From Clostridium sp. MB40-C1 (GTDB taxonomy: Bacteria > Bacillota > Clostridia > Clostridiales > Clostridiaceae): a stretch of DNA of 64,000 nucleotides. The DNA lies in contig NZ_CP133189.1 in NCBI RefSeq assembly GCF_030913655.1, positions 620,001 through 684,000 of the forward strand, read 5' to 3'. This document shows positions 36,473 to 45,041 of the stretch, piece after piece. Each line of letters starts with the position of its first letter. The stretch's first letter is position 1. The notes under the pieces are model-generated. The model saw only the letters and a list, made by a program, of their open reading frames with translations, did not search any database and had not been told where the DNA came from. A program made the position numbers and the translations under genes.

Positions 36473-36997
36473 TTAATCTTCCCAATTGAAAACATAAGGA
36501 ACGTTTCTATAGTAATCTCCGTAATTTAATCCATAACCAACAACAAATACATCGGGTATTTCAAAACAACAATAATCCGGGGTTATATCTACTTTTCTTC
36601 TTTCAGGTTTGTCTAAAAGTACACAGCTTTTAACCTCCCTAGCGCCCAATGATATTATATGGTCCATTACAAATTTCATTGTTATTCCTGTATCAACAAT
36701 ATCATCTACTACAAGTACATCAAATCCTTCAATATTATCAGGAATATCATTTACTATTTTTACGTTACCACAAGAAGTTTCATTATGACCATAGCTTGAA
36801 GTTGTCATAAAACCAATTTTAGTAGGTGTTGTTATGTGTCTAACTAAATCAGCAGCATATATAAAACTTCCTCTAAGCAATGAAAGAACATAAAGATTTT
36901 TATTTTGATAATCAGTTGATATTTTTTCCCCAAGTTCGATTATTCTTTTTTGAATTTGTTCTTCGCTTATAAGAATGTTTCTTTTTTTGTTTTCCAT
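36473..36997 (-). CDS. hpt: Hypoxanthine phosphoribosyltransferase
   Basis: A 174-residue purine salvage enzyme that joins hypoxanthine or guanine to PRPP. VLVVDDIVDTGITM is the PRPP-binding loop, and SLLRGSFIYAADLVRHI and PDVFVVGYGLNY are other family motifs. The start is the ATG at 36997 with GGAGG 7 bases upstream on the minus strand. Length is normal. It is divergent from hflX. Confidence 0.94.
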   Translation of the reverse strand: MENKKRNILISEEQIQKRIIELGEKISTDYQNKNLYVLSLLRGSFIYAADLVRHITTPTKIGFMTTSSYGHNETSCGNVKIVNDIPDNIEGFDVLVVDDIVDTGITMKFVMDHIISLGAREVKSCVLLDKPERRKVDITPDYCCFEIPDVFVVGYGLNYGDYYRNVPYVFNWED

Positions 36998-37130
36998 TGT
37001 ATTCCTCCATATCATAGATATTTACAACATTGATTTTATAGTATAAAATTATATGAAAGTTGTCAAGTAAAAGGAAATAAACACACAAATTTAACAAAAA
37101 TAAACTGGGAAAGTGAAATGAGGTGCTCAT

Positions 37131-38927
37131 ATGATAACAGGAAATACAGAAGGAATAAGAAAATCTATTATAAATAGGTTAGAAGATATATATGAATGTA
37201 AAACAGATAAATATAGTTTTTTTGAAGAAGAATTAATAAATACAATCTGCGAGATTACAGAAGATATAAATAAGGAAGTAAGTGTAGCTATAGATAGAAG
37301 AGGAAATGTAGTGAATATTTCCATAGGAGACAGCAGCACAGTTGAAATGCCTTTAATAAATATACGTGAAAGAAAACTATCAGGAATAAGAATTATTCAT
37401 ACCCATCCTAATGGAAATTCTATGCTATCAAATTTGGATATTTCTGCTCTTATTAAGTTGAAACTTGATTTTATAGCTGCTATAGGTGTTGAAAATGGCA
37501 AATGTACTGGAGTAACATTAGGTTTTTGCGGAATAGAAAATAATAAACTAAAAGCAGAAATAATGGGACCGCTAAGCAAGAGAGATGCTTTGAATGTAGA
37601 TGTATTAGATATTGTAAACATTTCAGAAGAAAATATAAAGCTTAATGAAATTGAAGAAGACAATAGAGAAAAGGCTATATTAATAGGTATAGAAAATGAA
37701 GAAAGCTTGGATGAACTGGAGGAATTGGCAAAAGCTTGTGATGTGATTACTTTAGATAAGGTTCTTCAAAAAAGGGATAAGGGAGATACTGCATTTTTTA
37801 TAGGAGAAGGAAAAGCAAACGAAATTTCTATGTTAAGGCAGGCATTAAATGCAAATGTAATAATATTCGATGATGAATTGACAGCTTCTCAAATTAGAAA
37901 TTTAGAAAGCTTAATAGGAGTAAAAATAATTGATAGAACAACTTTAATATTAGAAATATTTGCAAGAAGGGCAAGAAGTAAAGAAGCAAAGATACAAGTA
38001 GAATTAGCTCAGCTTAAATACAGACTTCCAAGACTTACGGGGTTAGGAGTACTTCTTTCAAGAACTGGAGGAGGAATAGGAACTAAAGGTCCGGGAGAGA
38101 AAAAGCTTGAGATGGATAAAAGACACATAAGAGATAGGATTCACGATTTAACAGTACAACTTAAGAAAATTAAAAAAATTAGGGAAGTTCAAAGGGAAAA
38201 GAGAAGTAAAGAAAATATACCTAAGATATCTCTTGTAGGATATACTAATGCAGGAAAGTCTACTTTAAGAAATAAGTTGTGTGAAATATCTTCGCCTAAG
38301 GACATAGCTGAAAAAGAAAAAGTATTTGAAGCGGATATGTTATTTGCTACTTTAGATGTTACAACAAGAGCATTAATGTTAAAAGATAATAGATTAGTAA
38401 CTTTAACAGATACAGTAGGGTTTGTGAGAAAATTGCCTCATGACTTAGTTGAAGCATTTAAGTCAACTTTAGAAGAGGTTATAAATTCTGAATTGCTTTT
38501 ACATATAGTAGATTCTTCAAGTGATACAGCAAATAAACAGATAGAAGCTGTAAATGAAGTATTAAAAGAATTAGGAGTAGAAGATAAACCAATAATATTA
38601 GTATTAAATAAGGTTGACAAGGCTGATGAAAAATTTTTGGAGGAATTAAGAGAAAAATATAATGAATTAAATCCTATAGAAATTTCAGCAAAGCAAGAAA
38701 TAAACCTGGATTTGCTTTTTGACAAAATTTCAAATTCACTACCTAATCCTTTAAAGAAAATCGAATATTTAATACCTTATACTGAACAAGGTGTTGTTGC
38801 ATTACTTCACAGGGGAGCAAATGTTTTAGAAGAGGAATATAAGGAAGATGGCACGTATATAGAAGCTATGGTAGACCAAGAGGTCTATAATAGATGTGAA
38901 AAATATATTTTAACTGAAGACGAATAA
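37131..38927 (+). CDS. hflX: HflX GTPase with JAMM-like N-terminal domain
   Basis: A 598-residue ribosome-associated GTPase. The first 170 residues are extra compared with Escherichia coli HflX and contain HTHPNGNSMLSNLD (90-103), matching the RadC/JAMM pattern H-x-H-P-x6-S-x2-D. The HflX domain follows (FIGEGKANEI, GGGIGTKGPGEKKLE). The G domain has a P-loop near 370 (VGYTNAGKSTL), DTVGFV and NKVDKAD. HflX splits stalled ribosomes. Whether the N-terminal domain is an active metalloprotease is unknown. Confidence 0.9.
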   Translation: MITGNTEGIRKSIINRLEDIYECKTDKYSFFEEELINTICEITEDINKEVSVAIDRRGNVVNISIGDSSTVEMPLINIRERKLSGIRIIHTHPNGNSMLSNLDISALIKLKLDFIAAIGVENGKCTGVTLGFCGIENNKLKAEIMGPLSKRDALNVDVLDIVNISEENIKLNEIEEDNREKAILIGIENEESLDELEELAKACDVITLDKVLQKRDKGDTAFFIGEGKANEISMLRQALNANVIIFDDELTASQIRNLESLIGVKIIDRTTLILEIFARRARSKEAKIQVELAQLKYRLPRLTGLGVLLSRTGGGIGTKGPGEKKLEMDKRHIRDRIHDLTVQLKKIKKIREVQREKRSKENIPKISLVGYTNAGKSTLRNKLCEISSPKDIAEKEKVFEADMLFATLDVTTRALMLKDNRLVTLTDTVGFVRKLPHDLVEAFKSTLEEVINSELLLHIVDSSSDTANKQIEAVNEVLKELGVEDKPIILVLNKVDKADEKFLEELREKYNELNPIEISAKQEINLDLLFDKISNSLPNPLKKIEYLIPYTEQGVVALLHRGANVLEEEYKEDGTYIEAMVDQEVYNRCEKYILTEDE

Positions 38928-38969
38928 AATACAAAGTCATTAAGTAATGTAAGGGTAATAGGGGTAAAT

Positions 38970-39488
38970 ATGAGTAATGATAAAGATAATAGAGGTATTT
39001 TGAATGAAGATAGTAGCGGTATTACTGAAGAAATACAAGATGATTATTTAAAATGTAAACAAGATGCTGAAGAAAAAATAAAAGCTAGTGAAAAAAAGTT
39101 AAAAGAAAGTAAAAAAATGAAACAAGATGCTAGTAGTTCTTCTGGTTGTATAGATGATGAACTCACCTGTTTAACCAAAAAATTAGTAGAGATAAATACT
39201 ATTAGAGAAGAAATTACAAAATTAAGATTAGATCCTGCCAAAAGAACCTTTTTTACAAATGACATAGAACCGTTACTTAGAACTTTAGATACTCTATCAC
39301 TTTCAACTGAAAGATTTGCTTTGGCTATATATAATATATACGGAAATAATTTTACAAAATTTTCTGAAATGAAAGATATGCTAAATTTAGTTTATAGTTT
39401 AAGTGACAAATCAGAAGAGGTTTTAAAAGTATTAAATAAAGAAATAGATATCATGCTTAATATATATAAATGTGATTTTAAAAAATAA
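38970..39488 (+). CDS. Hypothetical coiled-coil protein
   Basis: A 172-residue protein that I do not recognise. Residues about 15-60 are very rich in Lys, Glu, Asp and Ser (DAEEKIKASEKKLKESKK) and likely form a coiled coil; the C-terminal 110 residues look helical. There is no signal peptide. It lies 42 bases after hflX and 16 bases ahead of a small zinc-ribbon gene, so the three may be co-transcribed. Confidence 0.7.
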   Translation: MSNDKDNRGILNEDSSGITEEIQDDYLKCKQDAEEKIKASEKKLKESKKMKQDASSSSGCIDDELTCLTKKLVEINTIREEITKLRLDPAKRTFFTNDIEPLLRTLDTLSLSTERFALAIYNIYGNNFTKFSEMKDMLNLVYSLSDKSEEVLKVLNKEIDIMLNIYKCDFKK

Positions 39489-39504
39489 TTTTGAGGTGTT
39501 TTGT

Positions 39505-39729
39505 ATGGAAAAAAAGATATGTCCTATTTGTAATAAAATTAATGAAATAAAACTTGTATGTGATAAATGCAAAGGATATATGGTAGATAAGGGAAGACAA
39601 CAAGAGTATTTTGATGATTATAGTGCAGATGATCCAATAGATGATTTAGAAGATTGTTGTGTTCATATATATAAATGTGAAAATTGTGGGTCTTTTGAAA
39701 AAAAGTATATAAAAAAAGTAATAGTTTGA
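39505..39729 (+). CDS. Small zinc-ribbon protein
   Basis: A 74-residue protein with two CxxC pairs at the N-terminus (CPICNK and CDKCKG) and a later CENCG. The Cys spacing suggests one or two zinc-binding ribbons. The middle is acidic. The start is ATG 39505, 7 bases after GAGGTG. No function can be assigned. Confidence 0.75.
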   Translation: MEKKICPICNKINEIKLVCDKCKGYMVDKGRQQEYFDDYSADDPIDDLEDCCVHIYKCENCGSFEKKYIKKVIV

Positions 39730-39791
39730 TTGATGAAAAAGGTGTTGTTTATAATTAAACCATAAGATAAAAACTACTAAAGAAAAGAAGG

Positions 39792-39816
39792 TATCCCAAA
39801 TCTATGATTTGGGTTA
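39792..39816 (+). terminator. Hairpin terminator
   Basis: CCCAAATC (39795-39802) and GATTTGGG (39806-39813) form a perfect stem with a 3-base loop, with partial extension (TAT/TTA). ATTTTATG follows. Confidence 0.65.
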
Positions 39817-39894
39817 TCTCATTTTATGTTAAGTAACGGAAACTTAAAGTTTGAAAAAATCTAAAAAATAAAATAAATATGAGGGGGAATTTTA

Positions 39895-40791
39895 ATGCAG
39901 AATACCATTGCAAAGTATCAACGTGTTTTTAACAACATAGTAAAAAAGATGAAAAATAATGAATCTATTCTTGCAGTCATGGTTTTTGGTAGCATAATAA
40001 CAGGAGATTTGTGGAAGGAATCGGATATTGATTTATTTGTTGTTTCAAAAGACAGTTTTGAAGGAATGAGAAATATATATACACAGGAAGATGAAGTACC
40101 TGTACACATAAAATTAATGAGTAAAGAACGTTTTCTTAATATTGATGGAAAAGACTTAATAGGTGGCTTTATACATAGAATATTTGCTTCTTCTAAACTC
40201 GTGTTTTCTAAAGATGAAGAAATTACTGCTAAATATGATATAGGAAGATATTATCCAGATAGTGAAAGAGAAAAATGGAACATGGTTTATCTTGGAGAGT
40301 TACTTAAAAATATGAGTGTTTGTGAGAAATACTTAAATGTGTGTAATTTATATATGGCATATAGTGAGGCTGTAAAGTGTGTTGAGGATTTTTCAAAATT
40401 ATATGTGAATTCTTTTGGACACATGATAAGCAAAGACATAATAGTTGTTGCTATGAATTTAGATGATGAATTAAAGGAATTAGTGGATAATTTGTTTTTT
40501 AATAAATCTAATATAGAGATGTCTATACAAAAAATATTAGTCTATTTGCATGAAAATATAGAATTAAACTTAAAAAAGTACACAAGCTTATTGTTAGAGT
40601 ATATGAATAAAAAAGACTGTTTCTTAAGTTCGGAAGATATAAAAATAGATGAGTTTTTTAAGAATTATAAAATAGACTTTGAGTCAATACTAAATAAATT
40701 GTGGGAAAAAAGGATAATAAAAAGGGATACTAGAGAATTTAAAGACAAAAATAATAGCACACTATTTAAAGAAAAGGTATACTTTATTTAA
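39895..40791 (+). CDS. Nucleotidyltransferase-domain protein (MNT/KNT type)
   Basis: A 298-residue protein with an N-terminal polymerase-beta-like nucleotidyltransferase fold. MVFGSIITGDLWKESDIDLFVV shows the GS...D-x-D motif, with the two metal-binding Asp residues intact. The rest is helical, with a C-terminal part that might be a helix-turn-helix. Relatives include antibiotic nucleotidyltransferases and toxin-antitoxin MNT proteins. No HEPN partner gene is adjacent, so a toxin-antitoxin role is not supported. Confidence 0.7.
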   Translation: MQNTIAKYQRVFNNIVKKMKNNESILAVMVFGSIITGDLWKESDIDLFVVSKDSFEGMRNIYTQEDEVPVHIKLMSKERFLNIDGKDLIGGFIHRIFASSKLVFSKDEEITAKYDIGRYYPDSEREKWNMVYLGELLKNMSVCEKYLNVCNLYMAYSEAVKCVEDFSKLYVNSFGHMISKDIIVVAMNLDDELKELVDNLFFNKSNIEMSIQKILVYLHENIELNLKKYTSLLLEYMNKKDCFLSSEDIKIDEFFKNYKIDFESILNKLWEKRIIKRDTREFKDKNNSTLFKEKVYFI

Positions 40792-41069
40792 GATGGTAGT
40801 AATCAGTGAACAGAGCCTGGTAACTAATGATTAGAAAATCAATTGCTAGTCTCTAATCGCTAAGAATCAGGGGAAAGTGCTTTTATTAAAGATAGAGAGC
40901 AGGGAGTGGAGACTAAAAGAAGTGGCTAGTTACTGAAAATTAGTTACTAAAAATAGCAGTAGCTAGTCACTAGTAGACATTTTCTAAAAGAATGAAGCAG
41001 GTATTTCAATGAATTTATCTATTATCTATTAGATATTGGAGATTGGGTTCTAGATAAGGATGTGATTGT
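40792..41069 (+). repeat. Repeat-rich spacer
   Basis: This 278-base spacer has no gene. It contains GCTAGTCTCTAATCGCTAAGA (40853-40873) and AGCTAGTCACTAGTAG, related to the spacers at 2429, 7331 and 8538. It adds a patch of A/G-rich short repeats and TCTATTATCTATTAGATATTGG. I see no confident promoter. Confidence 0.45.
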
Positions 41070-42485
41070 ATGGAAAAATATTTTTTAAAATTAGGTGAAG
41101 AAATGCCAAAATACTTGCAAATATCAAAGCATATTGAAAGAATGATAAATGAAAAGAAGATAAAAGATGGGGAAAGACTTCCAGCGATAAGGACATTAGC
41201 GAGCTTTTTAGATGTTAATACGGTTACTATTGTAAGTGCCTATAAACTACTCCAACAAAAAGGGTATGCGCTGCAAAAAATGGGCAGTGGTACTTATGCA
41301 AAAGGAAAAGAAGAGAGAAAAAACTTCCTTAAGCAATATTCTAATATATATAAAAAAGTTAGTGGGGAGTCTTTAAAGGGGTACATTGATTTTTCAGGAG
41401 AAACTACCTGTAGTGAGTTTTTCCCAGTTGAAACTTTTAAAAAAGTTTTAAACGATGTGTTAGATAGAGATGGTGCTGAAGCTTTTGTTTATCAAAATGC
41501 TTTTGGATATGAGGGACTTAGAAAAAGTATAAATAATCATTTTTGGAATAAAAAGATAGACACTGATAATATAATGATAGTTTCTGGAGCTCAACAGGGG
41601 ATAGATATAGTTTCTAAAGCACTTATAAATGTTAATGACAATATTGCTATAGAAAAGCCTACTTATAGTGGAGCTTTAAATGTATTTAAAGGAAGACGTG
41701 CAAATATTTTTGAAATAGATATGCTTAAAGATGGTATAGATATAGGGGCGTTTAAGAAAATATTAAAGAAGAATAAAATAAATTGCTTTTATGTTATGAG
41801 TTATTTTCAAAATCCTACTGGAAGCACATATAGTATGCAAAAAAAGAGAGAAATCTTAAATCTAGCAGAAGAATATGATTTTTATATTTTAGAAGATGAC
41901 TATTTATCTGAATTAATTTTTGATGAGAATATGGAGTATAAAAGTTTTAAAAGTTTAGATACAAATGATAGGGTTATATATGTTAAGAGTTTTTCTAAGA
42001 TATTTCTACCAGGTATAAGACTTGGATATTTAGTTTCTCCATATAAATTTAAAGATAGAATACAGAATTCTAAAATTAATACGGATATAACAACATCTAG
42101 TCTTATGCAAAGAGCATTGGATTTATATATCAAAGAAGGATATTGGAAAGTGCATATGAAACATTTAAACGAAGCTTATAAAGAAAGATATAATTTGATG
42201 AAAAAATATATTGAAGAGATTTTAGGAGACAAAGTGCAGGTTAATATACCTGGTGGAGGACTTCATTTTTATTTAAAGATAATGGATGAAATTAATATTG
42301 ATTGTTTAGAACTTTTTTATAAATGTAAGAAAGAAAAGGTAATTATAACTCCAGGAGTTTTGTTTTATAAGAATAATTTTGATGGTGAAAAATATTTTAG
42401 GTTAGGATTTTCTCAAACTAACATTAATGATATAGAAAAAGGGTTAAATATAATAAACAGGATTCTTAGAAGCTTTACTTCTTAG
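41070..42485 (+). CDS. MocR/GntR-family regulator with aminotransferase domain
   Basis: A 471-residue PLP-linked transcription factor. The N-terminal winged helix (residues 1-75) has the GntR pattern PKYLQISKHIERMINEKKIKDG and LPAIRTLASFLDVNTVTI. A fold-type I aminotransferase domain follows, with VSGAQQGID, FQNPTGSTYS and YVKSFSKIFLPGIRLGY; the last holds the PLP Lys (SFSK). MocR proteins usually regulate PLP or amino-acid genes in response to ligand. The target is unknown. Confidence 0.9.
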   Translation: MEKYFLKLGEEMPKYLQISKHIERMINEKKIKDGERLPAIRTLASFLDVNTVTIVSAYKLLQQKGYALQKMGSGTYAKGKEERKNFLKQYSNIYKKVSGESLKGYIDFSGETTCSEFFPVETFKKVLNDVLDRDGAEAFVYQNAFGYEGLRKSINNHFWNKKIDTDNIMIVSGAQQGIDIVSKALINVNDNIAIEKPTYSGALNVFKGRRANIFEIDMLKDGIDIGAFKKILKKNKINCFYVMSYFQNPTGSTYSMQKKREILNLAEEYDFYILEDDYLSELIFDENMEYKSFKSLDTNDRVIYVKSFSKIFLPGIRLGYLVSPYKFKDRIQNSKINTDITTSSLMQRALDLYIKEGYWKVHMKHLNEAYKERYNLMKKYIEEILGDKVQVNIPGGGLHFYLKIMDEINIDCLELFYKCKKEKVIITPGVLFYKNNFDGEKYFRLGFSQTNINDIEKGLNIINRILRSFTS

Positions 42486-42540
42486 AACCTGTTATCTAGA
42501 GTCGCATCATTATTTATTTCTACTTTAAAAAAGTAGAAAT

Positions 42541-42566
42541 ATTAGAATGACTAGACATCGGATAAA
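42541..42566. repeat. 26-bp dispersed repeat, copy 2
   Basis: ATTAGAATG...TAGACATCGGATAAA is the counterpart of the copy at 22669-22694. It lies 31 bases before the HEAT-repeat gene. Confidence 0.6.
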
Positions 42567-42596
42567 TAAACTTCTTAAATAAATAGGAGAGTAGTT

Positions 42597-43250
42597 ATGA
42601 AGAAGGGTCTTGTTGAGTTTGATTGGAATGATATAGAAAAATATACTGATGAGGAAATTACCTATTTTTTGTTTGTGGAAGGTAAAAGCCTAGATAGTAT
42701 ATGTAAGATTAGAAAAATTGATAGGCCAACTGTTCAAAATCATATAATTGAGGGAAAAATAAAATATAGATTTTTAACTAAAAGTAGAAATACAGAAGAG
42801 TTTTTTGAATCTATATCTAAAGCGGGAAAACAAGATAAATTATCTGTGCTTAAATCTTTAGATAAAGATAGTACAAAAAATTTGGTGCAATTTATAAGAG
42901 AAAACTATGTAGAAATGTACCCTAAAGAAAAGGAAGCTGCTATTTGGATTTTAGGAGAGCTAAGAGAAATAGAGTGTATGGATATTTTAATGAAAGCTTC
43001 TGTACATAAGTCTACAAATGTAAGAAGAATGGCAATATCAGCTATGGGCAAAATGCAAGATAATAGGTGTGAAATTGCTCTAATTAGAGCATTAGATGAT
43101 GAAAATCCTCAGGTTATTACTTATGCTATAAAAGCTTTAGGAAAAATAAAGAGTGTAAATGCTAGAGAAAAAATAGAGTATATAAAAAATAATACTGATA
43201 AGCAATACATAAGAGAAGCTGCAGAAAATTTTTTGAACGGGGTGGTTTAG
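42597..43250 (+). CDS. HEAT-repeat protein
   Basis: A 217-residue protein. Residues about 1-60 look like a small helix-turn-helix-like domain (DEEITYFLFVEGKSLDSICK, then RPTVQNHIIEG). From about residue 100 there are HEAT/PBS-lyase-like repeats (EKEAAIWILGELREIECMDI, STNVRRMAISAMGKMQDNRC, ENPQVITYAIKALGKIKSVN). Such repeats bind proteins. The gene ends 1 base before yigZ. Confidence 0.75.
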   Translation: MKKGLVEFDWNDIEKYTDEEITYFLFVEGKSLDSICKIRKIDRPTVQNHIIEGKIKYRFLTKSRNTEEFFESISKAGKQDKLSVLKSLDKDSTKNLVQFIRENYVEMYPKEKEAAIWILGELREIECMDILMKASVHKSTNVRRMAISAMGKMQDNRCEIALIRALDDENPQVITYAIKALGKIKSVNAREKIEYIKNNTDKQYIREAAENFLNGVV

Positions 43251-43251
43251 T

Positions 43252-43902
43252 GTGAGTTATTTAACAATAAAAAGCGAAGCTATTTCTGAGTTTGAGGAAA
43301 GAAAGTCTACATTTATTGGACATGCAAAAAGGGTATATACAGAAAATGAAGCTAGAGAATTTATAGACAAAATAAAAACTGAGCATAGGGAAGCTACACA
43401 TAATGTCTATGCTTATGTAATTGGTGAAAACATGGGAATTCAGCGTTATACTGATGATGGGGAACCTCAGGGAACAGCAGGAGTACCTATGTTAGATGTA
43501 ATAAAGAAAAAAGGTATAACAGATGTAGTAGTTGTTGTTACTAGATATTTTGGAGGAATACTTCTTGGGACTGGAGGACTTGTTAGAGCTTATTCTAAAG
43601 GGGCCTCTTCTGCCATAGATGAAGCAGGGGTAGTAGAAAAGGTTGAAGGAAGTCAAATACATATTAAAATAGATTATGATTTACTTGGAAAAGTCCAATA
43701 TGTATGTAGTCAAAATGAGTGGCATATTGAGGATACAGAATATACTGATAGGGTATGTTTAAAAATATTATCTCCAGTAGATAATATAGAAAATATAAAA
43801 TCTAAAATAATAGAGACAACAGCAGGAAAATGTGAATTTAAATTAGATGATAAGAAATTCTATTTTAAACTAGAAAACAGGTTATTTCAGGAAGAGATTT
43901 AA
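43252..43902 (+). CDS. yigZ: YigZ/IMPACT-family protein
   Basis: A 216-residue protein. The N-terminal UPF0029 domain has EFEERKSTFIGHA, THNVYAYVIG, RYTDDGEPQGTAG and VVVTRYFGGILLGTGGL, all hallmarks of the family. The C-terminal 70 residues form the second (DUF1949) domain. Eukaryotic IMPACT modulates Gcn2; the bacterial role is unclear. It starts at GTG right after the HEAT-repeat gene. Confidence 0.9.
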   Translation: MSYLTIKSEAISEFEERKSTFIGHAKRVYTENEAREFIDKIKTEHREATHNVYAYVIGENMGIQRYTDDGEPQGTAGVPMLDVIKKKGITDVVVVVTRYFGGILLGTGGLVRAYSKGASSAIDEAGVVEKVEGSQIHIKIDYDLLGKVQYVCSQNEWHIEDTEYTDRVCLKILSPVDNIENIKSKIIETTAGKCEFKLDDKKFYFKLENRLFQEEI

Positions 43903-43910
43903 CAAAGAGT

Positions 43911-43940
43911 TTGAAATGAAATATTCTTATGTGTTATAAT
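43911..43940 (+). promoter_or_regulatory. Probable sigma-A promoter upstream of yebC
   Basis: TTGAAA (43911-43916), an 18-base spacer and a consensus TATAAT (43935-43940). The leader to yebC would be about 205 bases and contains no reading frame. Confidence 0.6.
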
Positions 43941-44154
43941 ATTAATCGGTTTTTAAGTTAAATGCTGTGTTTTAAGAAGGTGTCGATTCTTATTTATCTA
44001 TCGGCAATTATTTAAAGCATAGAAACTAAATATTATATATTTGAAATAATTTTTTACATATTTTAAGTTGCTTTATAATTTATTTGTTAATATAAGTTAT
44101 TTAGTAGCCTAGTATCAAATAGTTAATATACGAAGAGTTAGGGGGAATTTGTTT

Positions 44155-44895
44155 ATGTCAGGACATTCTAAATGGCATAATATACAGGCTAAAAAAGGTA
44201 AGGTAGATGCGAAAAGAGGAAAGATATTCACAAAAATAGGAAGAGAACTTATGATTGCATCTAGAGAGGGTGGTTCTAACTTAGATGCAAATTCTAAGCT
44301 TAGAGATGTTGTTGCAAAAGCAAGAGCTGCAAATATGCCAAATGACACTATTGATAGAGCAATAAAAAAAGGTGCAGGTGAACTTGAAGGAATTAGCTAT
44401 GAAGAAATAGTATATGAAGGATATGCACCTGCTGGAGTAGCTGTAATGGTAAAAACTCTTACAGATAATAGAAATAGAAGTGCAGCAAGTGTTAGACACT
44501 TATTTGATAAGTATGGCGGAAACCTTGGTGCAACAGGTTGTGTTTCATACATGTTCCAAAAAAAAGGCCAAATAGTTATAGAAAAAACAGAGAACATTGA
44601 TGAAGATGAATTAATGATGATTGCTTTAGAAGTTGGAGCAGAAGATTTCAATTCAGAAGATGAAGTATTTGAAATTATAACTGATCCTGCTGACTTCTCA
44701 ACTGTACGTGAAGAACTAGAAAAAGCAGGTTATGAGTTTGCACAAGCAGAAGTTACTATGATACCAGATATGATGACTTCTTTAGATATGGAAACAGCTC
44801 CAAAAGTTCAAAAACTTATAGATTTGCTTGAAGACGATGACGATGTTCAAGATGTTTACCACAATGCTGAATTCCCAGAAGAATGGGAAGAATAG
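44155..44895 (+). CDS. yebC: YebC/PmpR-family protein (TACO1 family)
   Basis: A 246-residue protein starting [20 protein letters not shown], the invariant YebC N-terminus. [17 protein letters not shown] and [15 protein letters not shown] are further conserved blocks. Members relieve ribosome stalling on proline-rich stretches and some act as regulators. The start is ATG 44155, 8 bases after AGGGGGA. No terminator lies between its stop and the recombinase gene, which is consistent with an insertion just downstream. Confidence 0.95.
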   Translation: MSGHSKWHNIQAKKGKVDAKRGKIFTKIGRELMIASREGGSNLDANSKLRDVVAKARAANMPNDTIDRAIKKGAGELEGISYEEIVYEGYAPAGVAVMVKTLTDNRNRSAASVRHLFDKYGGNLGATGCVSYMFQKKGQIVIEKTENIDEDELMMIALEVGAEDFNSEDEVFEIITDPADFSTVREELEKAGYEFAQAEVTMIPDMMTSLDMETAPKVQKLIDLLEDDDDVQDVYHNAEFPEEWEE

Positions 44896-44911
44896 ATGGG
44901 TGAAAGGTTTT

Positions 44912-44938
44912 TTGAAATTTTAAAAAATTTTATATAAT
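44912..44938 (+). promoter_or_regulatory. Possible promoter for the recombinase gene
   Basis: TTGAAA (44912-44917) and TATAAT (44933-44938), with a 15-base spacer. The spacing is short, so strength is doubtful. The -10 overlaps the inverted repeat described next. Confidence 0.4.
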
Positions 44939-44954
44939 GGTATACGTTATATAA
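44930..44954. repeat. Inverted-arm site, candidate recombination core
   Basis: Two identical palindromic arms, TTATATAA (44930-44937) and TTATATAA (44947-44954), flank a 9-base centre TGGTATACG. Tyrosine recombinase core sites have this general shape. It lies between yebC and the recombinase gene, where the element boundary is expected. The matching site at the far end of the element is outside the window, so this cannot be confirmed here. Confidence 0.35.
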
Positions 44955-45041
44955 TAAAAATCTTAAAATGTTGATATACCTAGATTTAAACCACTTTCAA
45001 TATAGATGTACAAAAATATCTATTATTGGAGGTGGTTTTTT

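Noticed and set aside
39895-40791. MNT-HEPN toxin-antitoxin pair
   Set aside because: The nucleotidyltransferase gene has no adjacent HEPN gene; neighbours are a terminator and a repeat spacer.
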